From Shewanella putrefaciens (GTDB lineage Bacteria; Pseudomonadota; Gammaproteobacteria; Enterobacterales; Shewanellaceae), in assembly GCF_016406305.1 (NCBI RefSeq), contig NZ_CP066369.1, positions 3,490,501 through 3,554,500 of the forward strand: DNA of 64,000 nucleotides, given 5' to 3'. This document shows, in pieces, positions 26,842 through 36,050 of this stretch. The translations under genes and the position numbers were made by a program. A model generated the notes under the pieces. It worked only from the letters and a program-made list of their open reading frames with translations. It did not search any database and was not told where the DNA came from. Numbering within the stretch: position 1 is the first letter of the stretch; each line of letters begins with the position of its first letter.

Positions 26842-27486
26842 ATGCTATTCGCTAACTCCTCACTCACAGCTCAGGCCCAATCGGAGCAGTTATCAACCAC
26901 TAAAGGTGACAACCCTCTCATTTGGCCCCTTCTGTCGGTATTGCAAGCCTCAAACCACAGTTGGAAAATCCATCATCTTGCGACAGAATTACAAAGCAAA
27001 GGGCTTATTCACCCCCTCGATGACAATCCGGGTAACGATCTTTTTAAGCGCAATTTCCTGCTGATGAATGCCCTGTTCGAATTACAAGACATACTGCTGC
27101 CTAAGCAATGGCTGCAAGTCAAAGCCATGGAAATCCAAATATTTCGCTTAGTCCCATCCAATGTTAACCTGTTGATCATGCAAGATTCTGCCCTGAGGGA
27201 TTACTACCTTGACTGGAATAATTACGATGCCAGCGAAAATGTAGTTAGAGAGTTATTGGAAGCCTTCTGGAGCAGTTATAAGAGTTATATTGGCCTCAAT
27301 GTGAACTTAATGAACAAGGGTCATGCCCTCAGAGTCTTTGAGTTAGATGAGAGTGCAAGTGCGCGGGATATTCGCAAACAATGGCGCCGTTTAGCCCTAA
27401 AATGGCATCCCGATCGGCCAGACGGTGATGCCACGCGGTTCCGCGAAGTCTGTGAGGCTTGGCAATCCTTAAGGGACATTGCTTAA
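26842..27486 (+). CDS. DnaJ-related protein with C-terminal J domain
   Basis: A 214-aa protein with an N-terminal DnaJ-related domain (about 25-150) and a short C-terminal J domain (about 163-214) carrying the HPD motif at 189-191, which stimulates DnaK ATP hydrolysis. The J domain's helix II/III are visible (ARDIRKQWRRLALKWHPDRP, then RFREVCEAWQSL). There is no Gly/Phe or zinc-finger region, so it is a type III co-chaperone with an unknown client. It starts at an ATG with GGGA 8 bases upstream. Single gene. Confidence 0.88.
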   Translation: MLFANSSLTAQAQSEQLSTTKGDNPLIWPLLSVLQASNHSWKIHHLATELQSKGLIHPLDDNPGNDLFKRNFLLMNALFELQDILLPKQWLQVKAMEIQIFRLVPSNVNLLIMQDSALRDYYLDWNNYDASENVVRELLEAFWSSYKSYIGLNVNLMNKGHALRVFELDESASARDIRKQWRRLALKWHPDRPDGDATRFREVCEAWQSLRDIA

Positions 27487-27817
27487 AACGCATTGCTTAA
27501 AAGATATTGCTTAAGGCCGTATCGCTAATTCATTGCCGCTAACTCATTGCTGCTAAATCATCCAGCAAGAAATGTGATCCCCTTTGCAGTACTGTAAATC
27601 TCAGGGGAAATAGCTCTTGGGATCACAGATTTAGTCCAATATCTCCTCGGCAATTCAGCGATAATTAAGCCTTTCAATTTACTCTGGACCCCTTTGTGAA
27701 CACTGGCATCTTGGCAAGCGTCACTTCAAGAAGAAACATTCCCTGTTTGTCTAGCGCCTACTTTGCCGAGCCGTTAACAGATGATCTAAATTCAATCTAA
27801 CCGACTTTGAGGAACAT
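27487..27817. other. Intergenic DNA upstream of the dsbA-like gene
   Basis: 331 bases without a gene. The first part repeats the phrase CATTGC near TTAA several times. An inverted pair TGTGATCCC (27573-27581) and GGGATCACA (27619-27627), 37 bases apart, encloses a second pair (CCCCTTT/AGGGGAAA-like). It may be a structured leader or operator for the downstream gene. Confidence 0.45.
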
Positions 27818-28567
27818 ATGATCAAACCATTAGCCTTGGCTGTAGCCTTAATTGTCACACCGTTAAGTGCGTTTGCCGCCAACTTTGTCGAAGGCACCCA
27901 TTACACCCAAGTGTCCGATAAGGCCCCGAGCAGCGAGCCCAAACTCACTGAGTTTTACTCGTTTTACTGCCATAACTGCTTCAATATGGAAACAAATTAT
28001 CTGCCTGATATTAAAGCTAATTTAAATAAGCAGATTAGTTTTGATAGCAAGCATGTCGATTTTATGAATAGCGCAATCGGCACAGAGGTGATGCGCTCGC
28101 TCGCGGTCATTCAAACCGTTGAGAATAAAGAGGCGATTACCCATGCCATGTTCACCGCTATCCAAGGTGAAGCAGGCGCAAATGGCCATGATCACAGCGC
28201 ACCAGGTCACCAACATGAGCCGCAAATCAACAGCCGCGATGATATTAAAAAAGTCTTCGCCCAATTCGGCATAGATGCTGCCAAGTATGATGAACTGGCC
28301 GATAGCAAAGACACAGATAAAAAACTAGCCCTGTGGCGCGCACAGCAGGAACAGTTCCGAGTTGAAAGCGTTCCCACTTTTATTGTGAATGATAAATACG
28401 CGGTTAACTTAAGTAACATCAAAACCTTAGATGAGTTAATCGGCTTAGTGAATTATCTTGCTATCGAAAAAGATGCCAAAGCGCCTGCAAGCTCTGGTGG
28501 CAGTTTAGGCTGGTTGTTCCTCGTCTTTGCTGCAGTGATAGGCCTAGGTCGTCAACAGCGTCTTTAA
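27818..28567 (+). CDS. DsbA-like thiol:disulfide oxidoreductase with GlyGly-CTERM-like tail
   Basis: A 249-aa secreted oxidoreductase. Signal peptide to about Ala20/Ala21; thioredoxin-fold active site CHNC at 51-54 (DsbA proteins usually have CPHC); cis-proline loop VPT at 185-187. Two unusual features: a His-rich loop (NGHDHSAPGHQHEP, 122-135) that could bind metal, and a C-terminus SSGGSLGW followed by a 15-residue hydrophobic span and RQQRL, the layout of GlyGly-CTERM/rhombosortase sorting signals. AGGAA precedes the ATG. Oxidation of periplasmic cysteines is likely; membrane or surface tethering is inferred from the tail. No rhombosortase gene is in the window. Confidence 0.85.
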   Translation: MIKPLALAVALIVTPLSAFAANFVEGTHYTQVSDKAPSSEPKLTEFYSFYCHNCFNMETNYLPDIKANLNKQISFDSKHVDFMNSAIGTEVMRSLAVIQTVENKEAITHAMFTAIQGEAGANGHDHSAPGHQHEPQINSRDDIKKVFAQFGIDAAKYDELADSKDTDKKLALWRAQQEQFRVESVPTFIVNDKYAVNLSNIKTLDELIGLVNYLAIEKDAKAPASSGGSLGWLFLVFAAVIGLGRQQRL

Positions 28568-28580
28568 ATATTGATGTCAT

Positions 28581-28611
28581 AAAAAAACCAGCATCGCTGC
28601 TGGTTTTTTTA
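28581..28611. terminator. Bidirectional terminator after the dsbA-like gene
   Basis: AAAAAAACCAGCA and TGCTGGTTTTTTT enclose a TCGC loop. It can serve the DsbA-like gene and the convergent DUF4382 gene. Confidence 0.92.
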
Positions 28612-28657
28612 TGATTAAGCTCATCCACACTGGAATAAACCCACAAGGCTAGCTTGC

Positions 28658-29665
28658 CTAGGGGAAATTACGCTCAGTGACCGATTTTGCCGTAACGGTA
28701 ATGCCCTGCTCATCGGCATGAATGAAAAACGGTGCGTCCACATCGTCCGCATTATTGCTCACATCGGGATCATCATTTTGCGCCAAACAAGTGTAGCCTA
28801 GGCTGTAATCCCCAGTAACCACAAAACCAAACTCGTAGCCATGCCCAATCACTTGCCCGTTAGTATCCGTAATATCATTAACCCTTGCGGCGGCAATGGG
28901 AGCGATTTCAGTGGCAGTATCGGCCTCGGCACGAAAATCCTTCATCTGCTCTAACCCAGTATTAGCCGGATATAAGTAAACCGTAGGAGCAAATTCTGAA
29001 CCACCAGCAGCCACTTCACATCCTTCCATGACGGTAGCACCCACAGTCCCTTTAATCGCTCCGACTTCGGATTGATTAAACAACTGAACTGAAGTTGGCT
29101 TCAAGGTCCAATAGTCCTTATTCCCATGTGGTCCCTGCAATCCTTTATTTAAATCAAATTCGGCGACAAAGTTATTAACTCCCGCTGCGATAGTGAATTT
29201 TTGATTAAAAAACAGTCTTCCCGTATCGCTATCTTCCGCACCAACGCCACCACAGGAGCCATTACTGTTGGTTACTAACCCATGTGTGGCATCGTCCATA
29301 GTCTGCACAAATGAACTCTCCGCATTCGCCACTGTGCTGTTTTTCATATAGAGACACATTTGGTATTCGCCAACGGGGATGGATTGGCCACTGACTAAGG
29401 TTTCGACTGCGCTGCCTTGAAATTCAAGCAAATCAACAAATTTGAGTTCACCATTGGGCATAACATTAAATGAATGGCTGCCAGCCTCATTTTTTAAAAC
29501 CACTTGTTTAAATGCAATAGTGACTGATTTAGCATCGGCGGGATTGTCGGAGACGCCTAGACTAAAGGTCCCCATCTGGGGGGCGGGATCATCAGAATCT
29601 GAGCCACCACAACCAAACAATAAACCAGTTAAAACAACAGCAAGAGCACTTTTTTGAATGTTCAT
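28658..29665 (-). CDS. DUF4382 lipoprotein
   Basis: A 335-aa lipoprotein (lipobox LFGC, Cys19) with Gly/Ser/Asp-rich linker CGGSDSDDPAP and an N-terminal DUF4382 domain (TFSLGVSDNPADAKSVTIAF onward). The C-terminal half has the look of a beta-sandwich carbohydrate- or carboxypeptidase-regulatory-like region with paired cysteines. The ATG has GGAGG 7 bases upstream. Such proteins are exported and of unknown function; surface anchoring or adhesion is speculation. Confidence 0.82.
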   Translation of the reverse strand: MNIQKSALAVVLTGLLFGCGGSDSDDPAPQMGTFSLGVSDNPADAKSVTIAFKQVVLKNEAGSHSFNVMPNGELKFVDLLEFQGSAVETLVSGQSIPVGEYQMCLYMKNSTVANAESSFVQTMDDATHGLVTNSNGSCGGVGAEDSDTGRLFFNQKFTIAAGVNNFVAEFDLNKGLQGPHGNKDYWTLKPTSVQLFNQSEVGAIKGTVGATVMEGCEVAAGGSEFAPTVYLYPANTGLEQMKDFRAEADTATEIAPIAAARVNDITDTNGQVIGHGYEFGFVVTGDYSLGYTCLAQNDDPDVSNNADDVDAPFFIHADEQGITVTAKSVTERNFP

Positions 29666-29997
29666 AGGATACCTCCATTTAGGATTTCAAAAATAATTCT
29701 CAACGCTTCTATAGAGTTAAACTCATTTCTGCCGGCCAAAAGACCCAGATCTTTAGTCAAAAATCCTGAAGAGGCAGAGAGAGCTAAACTTAGGGACGTA
29801 GATAGAATTAAGTCTAAGAGTGAATGTATATCTTGTCGATGAACATGGGCTGAACGTTTAACCCCGCTCAGCGACAGGCAAGGCATAAATGCTAGGCCAC
29901 AAACCGACATAAAGGTTCCGAATCATAATGTCCCACAGTGAGCGAGACGCCATATCGGTGTGACCAGCAAAATGCTAAAAATAAATAATCTTAGGAT
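29666..29997. other. Intergenic DNA, no gene supported
   Basis: 332 bases holding the promoter region of the DUF4382 lipoprotein gene. An 82-codon minus-strand frame (29662-29910) overlaps that gene's ribosome site and shows no family resemblance. No terminator hairpin was found after the cytochrome gene. Confidence 0.4.
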
Positions 29998-30534
29998 CTA
30001 TTGACGAATAAATTCAATGATATGAGTTGCAGCCAACACGAGATGAATAATTAAAAAGGCGATAAAGGCTTGGGCAAAAATCTGATGATAAGCGCGCCAC
30101 TCCATTGCCGTAGCGGTATCTTGGTAGGCAAACCATGCAACACCCGTCAGCCCAGTTGCAACGAGTAATAGCATTCCAATGCCCTCCACTGTGCTAAATA
30201 GCCCCTTGCCCCCCGCCACGGGGAGCTTACCGCGTGTTATCCCAACAATATCTTGCTTAAGCTGTGCCCAATCACCCACCAGCCAGCCAAAATACAAGTG
30301 CCACTTACCCTGCAAGGTATTGCGAACCAGAAATAACCCACCGAGGACGGCACAAAAAAGCCCTAGGTAAACATGGAGATAATCCCAAATACTGGCGTGA
30401 CTTCTCAGGCTTCTGCCAATAAAAATCCATGGGCTAGTGCCCACTAAGAAAGTGCAGCAAAGCACAATCCACACATGCAGATGCGCAATAAAAATAGCCA
30501 ACACTTGCTTGAGCTTAGCGACCAGACTCGGCAT
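29998..30534 (-). CDS. Cytochrome b561-like di-heme membrane protein
   Basis: A 178-aa inner-membrane protein with four hydrophobic helices and histidines placed as heme ligands: HLH (18-20), WDYLHVYLG, YHQIFAQ and IIHLVLAATHIIEF near the end. This fits the prokaryotic cytochrome b561/Ni-Fe hydrogenase b-type fold that exchanges electrons with quinones. The gene follows hemG with a 9-base gap and has AAGGAG before its ATG, so the two are co-expressed. A role as electron acceptor for HemG is plausible but inferred. Confidence 0.75.
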   Translation of the reverse strand: MPSLVAKLKQVLAIFIAHLHVWIVLCCTFLVGTSPWIFIGRSLRSHASIWDYLHVYLGLFCAVLGGLFLVRNTLQGKWHLYFGWLVGDWAQLKQDIVGITRGKLPVAGGKGLFSTVEGIGMLLLVATGLTGVAWFAYQDTATAMEWRAYHQIFAQAFIAFLIIHLVLAATHIIEFIRQ

Positions 30535-30543
30535 TAGATCTCC

Positions 30544-31068
30544 TTATTCGGCTTGGTGAATTTGCTCGGCAAACTCGGCCACTTTCTGCCAATCCGTATA
30601 TTCAACATTGGTTACAGGGTCCGTTGGACCTTTAGTTAACCACATAATAAAACGAATAATATTTCTATCTAGGGCGTTATAACCTTGGTAGTTTAAGTTC
30701 CCCCCAAAGACCTGTAACAACTTAGGTCGCCAAGTGGTTTTACTTAAAAATGCCTGCATATAAGGGTTTGTTTCCGGCGTATTTTTCTCCGATTTACGGG
30801 CGACTAAACTCACGGAGAAAAATCCGCCCATTTTTTGGGTTAACAGAGACTGATGTTTCTGAATAAATTCATATAAAACAGAGCTATGCTTACCATGGCG
30901 AATACTGGCACCTATGATAATTTTATCGAAGGATTCCATGGCTGGCACCGCCTTAATATCGGCAATAACAACCGAATTGCCTAAGTCTTTAAGCTGCTGC
31001 GCCAGCTGATTAGTGATTTTACGGGTCTGGCCGTGGACACTAGAGAAAATGATCAGAATTTTTTTCAC
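30544..31068 (-). CDS. hemG: Menaquinone-dependent protoporphyrinogen IX dehydrogenase
   Basis: A 174-aa flavodoxin-fold enzyme that oxidises protoporphyrinogen IX to protoporphyrin IX, the penultimate step of heme synthesis, passing electrons to the quinone pool. The FMN-binding P-loop is SSVHGQTRKI (9-18), followed by IIIGASIRHGKH and the long HemG-specific insert with VARKSEKNTPETNPYM. Length is close to E. coli HemG (181). First gene of a two-gene unit with the cytochrome b561-like gene. Confidence 0.92.
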   Translation of the reverse strand: MKKILIIFSSVHGQTRKITNQLAQQLKDLGNSVVIADIKAVPAMESFDKIIIGASIRHGKHSSVLYEFIQKHQSLLTQKMGGFFSVSLVARKSEKNTPETNPYMQAFLSKTTWRPKLLQVFGGNLNYQGYNALDRNIIRFIMWLTKGPTDPVTNVEYTDWQKVAEFAEQIHQAE

Positions 31069-31349
31069 TTTAGTCTCGATTTATCTCAATAAAATAAGAA
31101 AAAGCGGCCCGAAAGATAATAGGAGGAGGCGGCTTAGATTTATCTCGCAACAGGCAAACTCCCTATTACGCTATTGCATACTAGGTGATTTACTCAGTCA
31201 TTTACATGAAATAGATCACGAGCTTAGCGCCAACTAGCCAAGGGATATGCTGGAGTTATAGCTTGCTCACAAAAATAGATATTAAAAATGCTGGGACTCA
31301 AACTGTTACATATTCGGCATATATCAGTATGGCCTGTTATGGCTAATGA
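31069..31349. other. Divergent promoter region, hemG and MFS gene
   Basis: About 280 bases between divergent genes. No operator, hairpin or RNA element could be supported. Confidence 0.4.
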
Positions 31350-32609
31350 ATGAAAAAAGCATTAGCATTTGAACACTTATCGCCTGAGTACCCTAATCCT
31401 ATGCAAAACTCTCCAACTAAAGATCCCAAAACATTATTGCTGTGGATGACCTTCGTCATGTCATTAGTGTTCGCGGTGTGGCAAGCCCTACTCAATAATT
31501 TTGTGATTGAAAAAGCCCAATTTACCGGTGCTGAAATCGGCATGTTACAAAGCCTAAGGGAAATCCCCGGCTTTCTCGCCTTTACCGCTATCTTTGTGCT
31601 ACTACTGATCCGCGAGCAAGCCTTCGCCCTGCTGTCACTGGCACTGTTATGTATTGGTGTGGCCATAACTGGCTTTTTCCCGCAGGTGATGGGGCTATAT
31701 ATCACCACGGTATTGATGTCGGTTGGATTTCACTATTTTGAAACCATAAATCAATCCCTCACGCTCCAATGGGTCGATAAAAAAGATGCCGCAGGATTTA
31801 TGGGTAAAGCACTGGCTTGGCGCTCGGCGGCGGCCCTTGTAGGCTACGCGAGTATCTGGCTGGTAATGACCTGGCTTAAGTTAGACTACTGGCATATGTA
31901 TCTGATTATTGGGATCTTAGGTCTCATTATGGTGCTGAGTATGGGCCTCTACTATCCAGAGTTTGAAACCAAAGAGGTTCAACATAAAAAGATTATTCTG
32001 CGTAAACGCTACTGGCTGTATTACCTGCTAACTTTCTTTTCCGGGGCTAGGAGGCAGATTTTTATGGTCTTCGCGGGCTTTATGATGGTCGAAAAATTCG
32101 GCTATAGCGTCAGTGAGATCACGGCCTTATTTTTAATAAACTATGTAGTGAATTTACTCTTTGCCCCCGCTATCGGTCGTATTATTGGCCGCATTGGCGA
32201 ACGTAATGCACTTGCTGTGGAGTATGTAGGGCTCTTTTTCGTCTTCGTCAGTTACGCATTAGTCGAGCAAGCCCATATGGCTGCCGCGCTTTATGTTATC
32301 GATCATTTGTTATTTGCGATGGCGATTGCCATGAAGACTTATTTCCAAAAAATCGCCGACAGCAAAGACATTGCAGCGACTATGTCAGTCAGTTTTACCA
32401 TTAACCATATCGCCGCTGTCATCATTCCCGTACTCCTAGGCTTATTATGGTTAACGGACCCTGCCCTCGTCTTTTATATAGGTGCGGGTTTTGCCGTATG
32501 TTCCTTTATTTTAGCGCTCAATGTTCCGCGCCATCCTGAACCCGGTAATGAAACCTTATGGTCTTGGTCAGGCAAAAATGCGAAAACCATCGCCAATATT
32601 GTCAAATAA
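31350..32609 (+). CDS. Major facilitator superfamily transporter
   Basis: A 419-aa polytopic membrane protein with about twelve hydrophobic segments and MFS-like loops (for example ALAWRSAAALVGYASIWLVM). The start is uncertain: ATG at 31350 and ATG at 31401 are both poorly equipped with ribosome sites, and the later start removes a 17-residue hydrophilic lead. No drug- or sugar-transporter signature was recognised and no neighbouring gene hints at a substrate. Confidence 0.85.
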   Translation: MKKALAFEHLSPEYPNPMQNSPTKDPKTLLLWMTFVMSLVFAVWQALLNNFVIEKAQFTGAEIGMLQSLREIPGFLAFTAIFVLLLIREQAFALLSLALLCIGVAITGFFPQVMGLYITTVLMSVGFHYFETINQSLTLQWVDKKDAAGFMGKALAWRSAAALVGYASIWLVMTWLKLDYWHMYLIIGILGLIMVLSMGLYYPEFETKEVQHKKIILRKRYWLYYLLTFFSGARRQIFMVFAGFMMVEKFGYSVSEITALFLINYVVNLLFAPAIGRIIGRIGERNALAVEYVGLFFVFVSYALVEQAHMAAALYVIDHLLFAMAIAMKTYFQKIADSKDIAATMSVSFTINHIAAVIIPVLLGLLWLTDPALVFYIGAGFAVCSFILALNVPRHPEPGNETLWSWSGKNAKTIANIVK

Positions 32610-32710
32610 AGCGGCATAATCATTGGATAGGGAATAAGCTAAAGGCGTAATCTAAGGTATGAGAACGCCATGCCCTCCACCATAATGCAGGTTCAAGGAT
32701 TATTCACCCG

Positions 32711-33550
32711 ATGAAGGATTCAGATATTTTAATGTTGGCAGAAGAAGGCGAATCGACCTCCGAGGTCTCAGCCCGTAAAAAGGCCCTGCTTCTCGGGCGC
32801 CAATTGGGTTTAGCCAGTGAGCAAGATTATCGCCCCGCAAACGCTTCCATTGCAGAGCGAGCGCAACATAGGGCACGCAAGCTGTCGAGCCAATATCAGG
32901 CCAATGTGGAAACTATCTTTGCCCTAGCTTTGAGCTACACCCCATCGGATGTAACGGGTGTCGACCTTGATCCCGACTGGAGCCACCAGTTCTTTCTGAT
33001 GGCGGAGCAGATCCATAACCGCAAGATGCAGGATCTGTGGGCACGTATTTTATCGAGCGAAATTGTTAATCCAGGGAATTTCAGCCTGCGAACCCTTGCG
33101 CTCCTTAAGCAATTAACCCACAGGGAAGCCCAAATACTGGAAAAAGCCCTCGGTATGGCGGCTAAGGTGAATAACGAACAGCGGCTAAAACTCATCAGTG
33201 GTTATCGGCTATCCGGCGGGATTGGGCAATACTTTAGAAAAACGACCTCGGTCAATTTAGGCTTATCCCAGTTTGGCCTGCCCTATTCCAGCATCTTGAC
33301 CTTAGTCGATGCGGGCATACTGCACAGTAGCGAATTTGAAACAGGCCTACTGACCAGCAAAACCCCTATCCAATTCACTATGCCAGGGATACAGATGAAG
33401 TTAACCCCCAAGAACGGTAACTTACTGTTTAGCTATTATCGCTTAACGCCGATTGGTGATGAACTCGCCCAGCTGGTGCAGCCTAAGGCAGATCAAGAAT
33501 ACCTAAAGGCACTGCAGATTTTATTTGCCAAAGATTTTAAAATCGAATAA
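32711..33550 (+). CDS. TIGR03899 family protein
   Basis: A 279-aa cytoplasmic protein that I recognise as the TIGR03899 family, confined to Shewanella, Vibrio and relatives. Visible layout: an N-terminal helical part with repeated Ala/Arg (ERAQHRARKLSSQYQANVE), a DPDWSHQFFLMAEQIHN stretch, and a C-terminal region with LTPIGDELAQLV that looks like a winged-helix end. No enzymatic motif or membrane segment. Function unknown. Confidence 0.75.
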   Translation: MKDSDILMLAEEGESTSEVSARKKALLLGRQLGLASEQDYRPANASIAERAQHRARKLSSQYQANVETIFALALSYTPSDVTGVDLDPDWSHQFFLMAEQIHNRKMQDLWARILSSEIVNPGNFSLRTLALLKQLTHREAQILEKALGMAAKVNNEQRLKLISGYRLSGGIGQYFRKTTSVNLGLSQFGLPYSSILTLVDAGILHSSEFETGLLTSKTPIQFTMPGIQMKLTPKNGNLLFSYYRLTPIGDELAQLVQPKADQEYLKALQILFAKDFKIE

Positions 33551-33580
33551 TGGTCAGCTCTTTGCGCCAATCTTTGCCAT

Positions 33581-33612
33581 AAAAATAGGCGCCATTGGGC
33601 GCCTATTTTATT
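33581..33612. terminator. Bidirectional terminator, TIGR03899 gene and cysC
   Basis: AAAAATAGGCGCC and GGGCGCCTATTTTA form a near-perfect stem with a short loop between convergent genes. Confidence 0.92.
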
Positions 33613-33632
33613 AATTTTAAAGCATATTGTTT

Positions 33633-34247
33633 TTAAGATACTTTTACCTTATCAGCATTAATCACGCTGATCGCGGTTAAGTAATCGATAAGCGCTCTCA
33701 CTTGGCTCGCCAAATCGCCTTTACTGGTATCTATGGTTAATTCCGCCGCTAATGGCGCCTCATAGGGTGATGAAATCCCTGTGAAATTACTTATCTCACC
33801 ACTGCGTGCTTTAACGTACAACCCCTTAGGATCCCGCTGCTCACACACACTTAATGGCGTAGACACATGCACCTCAATAAACTGCCCCGCCGGGAAACGG
33901 GCACGAATGCTGTCGCGCTCTTCACGGGTCGGGGAAATAAAGGCCGATAACACCACAAGCCCCGCATCCACCATTAACTTGGCGACTTCACCCACACGGC
34001 GTAGATTCTCGTCCCGATCTTCTACGGTAAACCCTAAGTCTTTACACAGACCATGGCGCACATTATCGCCATCGAGCAAATAAGTGTGGAATCCCGCCTC
34101 AAATAATGCCCGCTCTAACGCCCCTGCTAGGGTCGACTTGCCCGCCCCAGAAAGTCCCGTAAACCAGAGTAATACTGGGTTTTGGCCCTTTTGTTCGGCC
34201 CTGGCTGCTTGATCGACAAGATGTTGATGCCACACGATATTGGTCAT
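33633..34247 (-). CDS. cysC: Adenylylsulfate (APS) kinase
   Basis: A 204-aa kinase phosphorylating APS to PAPS, the second step of sulfate activation. Walker [10 protein letters not shown], the DGDNVRHGL segment that binds APS, and [13 protein letters not shown] are present. Length matches E. coli CysC (201). Last gene of the minus-strand block cobA-cysD-cysN-permease-cysC, 75 bases after the permease gene. Confidence 0.96.
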   Translation of the reverse strand: MTNIVWHQHLVDQAARAEQKGQNPVLLWFTGLSGAGKSTLAGALERALFEAGFHTYLLDGDNVRHGLCKDLGFTVEDRDENLRRVGEVAKLMVDAGLVVLSAFISPTREERDSIRARFPAGQFIEVHVSTPLSVCEQRDPKGLYVKARSGEISNFTGISSPYEAPLAAELTIDTSKGDLASQVRALIDYLTAISVINADKVKVS

Positions 34248-34322
34248 AAATAATCCTCACTTCCTTCGGTATCCTTGGCGATTTCAATATAAAAGTCCAA
34301 GGGCACTCAATTCACTCTAGGG

Positions 34323-36047
34323 CTAAAACGGAAAGATAATAGGCACCATAAAAATCACTATCAGGGAATACAGCACTGAGAGTGGTAACCCTAAACGCAC
34401 GAAATCACTGAAATGGTAATTTCCCGCATTAAACACCATCAAATTGGTCTGATAGCCATAGGGCGAAATAAAGCTCGCGCTGGCACCAAAGACTACGGCC
34501 ATAATAAAGGGTCTTACATCGACACCGTAATTAAGCGCAATCGCATAGGCGATCGGGAAAGCCAGCGCCGCCGCCGCGTTGTTAGTGACCAGTTCAGTCA
34601 ACAACAAGGTCATCAAATACACACCGACAAAGGCGCCAAATGCCCCATAACCATTGATAACCGAGAGCAATCCTTGGGCTAAACTGTCCGCAAGGCCGGT
34701 GCTCATCATCAAGTTAGCGAGGCCTAAGGCGCTCCCCACTATCACCACTAATTCCAATGGGAAACGGCGTTTAAGCTCAGTAAGCGTGACAGCGCCGATG
34801 GCAAAATAACTGAGCAGCAAGAGCACTAAACCTTTAGCCAATGGCAATACGCCAGTGACACTCAAGGCGATAGTGGCCACAAAACCTAGCAATACAAATT
34901 GGCTACGGCGGCTATCTAAGCGCACATTCAAATCTAGGCCACTGATAGCGGCAAACTCTGAGCTGAGCTTAGTGCTGGTACGAAAACCATCCCCAGGCGT
35001 CAGTAGTAGCACATCACCGGGTTGCAGAATAATGTCACCGAGCCCGCCCTTTAGTGGATGATGCCCACGGCGAATCGCCATCACGGCCGCATCGAACTGT
35101 TCACGAAAACGCGACTCTTTCAACGAACTGCCGACTAAACTGGATGATGGCGCAAGCACGGCTTCAACCAGATTTTGCCCCTTGGCCTGATGCTTACCAA
35201 ACCAATCTAAACCATCGAATTGATGTAATAATTCCACCGACTCCACCGCGCCGCTAAAGCGCAGCACATCGTCCGCTTGCAGCACTAACTGGGGCGGCAC
35301 AGGGCAAATACAAATGCCGCTGCGTTCTAATTCAACTAGATATAACTTCTTCAATGCCCTGAGCTTGTTATCCACCACACTGCGACCGACTAAGGACGAA
35401 CCTTTGGCCACATGGGCTTCGAGTAGATAGGGCAAGGTTTCATCCCCCGACTCTTCCCGTCTGTCGGGCAAGGTATTGGCCAGTAGGATTAGTAGCAGCA
35501 TACCTGCGATCACTATCACCACAGCGACCGGTGTAAACTCGAAAAAACCTAAGGCGGGTAAGCCTGCGTTTTCCACAAAGGAGTTCACAATCAAGTTGGT
35601 CGAAGTACCGATCAGCGTCAGTGTGCCACCTAAAATTGCCGCATAATTTAGTGGTAACAACAACTTAGCGGGTGCGTGGGCCTGATTGCGCCGTACAACG
35701 CCAATGAGCGACGCCACGACCGCAGTGTTATTGGTAAAGGACGACAACAAAGCCGTCGACAACCCAAGCTTTGCAAGTGTCATAGGCAAAGAACTATTGC
35801 CTATGACTTGACTCAACTTACCGAGTAGAGAGGTTTTTTCTAAGGCCGTTGCCGCCAATACCAATAATACTAATGTGACTAAGCCAATATTTGTAAAGCT
35901 TGTTAATGCGGTATCGAGCGCCACCATACCCAACAGATAGCAGAGTAAAAAAGCGAATAAAAACAATGCTGCTGGGTTGATTCGGCCGCTAACTAAGCCG
36001 GCCACTAAGCCAAACAAAATAAGCGCTAATAGCCACAAATCAGTCAC
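34323..36047 (-). CDS. SLC13/DASS permease with two RCK_C domains, probable sulfate carrier
   Basis: A 574-aa transporter: N-terminal membrane bundle (about 1-185, motif FTNNTAVVASLIGVV), a soluble middle with two TrkA-C/RCK_C modules (about 205-365, each ending in the PGDVLLLTP type of strand), and a C-terminal bundle with VTNNAAAALAFPIAYA. The start is GTG, three bases after the cysN stop, with GGAG inside the end of cysN. Its place between cysN and cysC strongly suggests sulfate uptake; no CysTWA-type ABC importer is present in the window. Confidence 0.88.
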   Translation of the reverse strand: MTDLWLLALILFGLVAGLVSGRINPAALFLFAFLLCYLLGMVALDTALTSFTNIGLVTLVLLVLAATALEKTSLLGKLSQVIGNSSLPMTLAKLGLSTALLSSFTNNTAVVASLIGVVRRNQAHAPAKLLLPLNYAAILGGTLTLIGTSTNLIVNSFVENAGLPALGFFEFTPVAVVIVIAGMLLLILLANTLPDRREESGDETLPYLLEAHVAKGSSLVGRSVVDNKLRALKKLYLVELERSGICICPVPPQLVLQADDVLRFSGAVESVELLHQFDGLDWFGKHQAKGQNLVEAVLAPSSSLVGSSLKESRFREQFDAAVMAIRRGHHPLKGGLGDIILQPGDVLLLTPGDGFRTSTKLSSEFAAISGLDLNVRLDSRRSQFVLLGFVATIALSVTGVLPLAKGLVLLLLSYFAIGAVTLTELKRRFPLELVVIVGSALGLANLMMSTGLADSLAQGLLSVINGYGAFGAFVGVYLMTLLLTELVTNNAAAALAFPIAYAIALNYGVDVRPFIMAVVFGASASFISPYGYQTNLMVFNAGNYHFSDFVRLGLPLSVLYSLIVIFMVPIIFPF

Positions 36048-36050
36048 TAA

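Noticed and set aside
27573..27627. CRP binding site TGTGA-N6-TCACA upstream of the DsbA-like gene
   Set aside because: The half-sites are 37 bases apart and neither has a partner at the required 6-base spacing.
29662..29910. 82-codon minus-strand frame upstream of the DUF4382 gene
   Set aside because: It ends inside the DUF4382 gene's start region and has no ribosome site; low-complexity Leu/Ser content.
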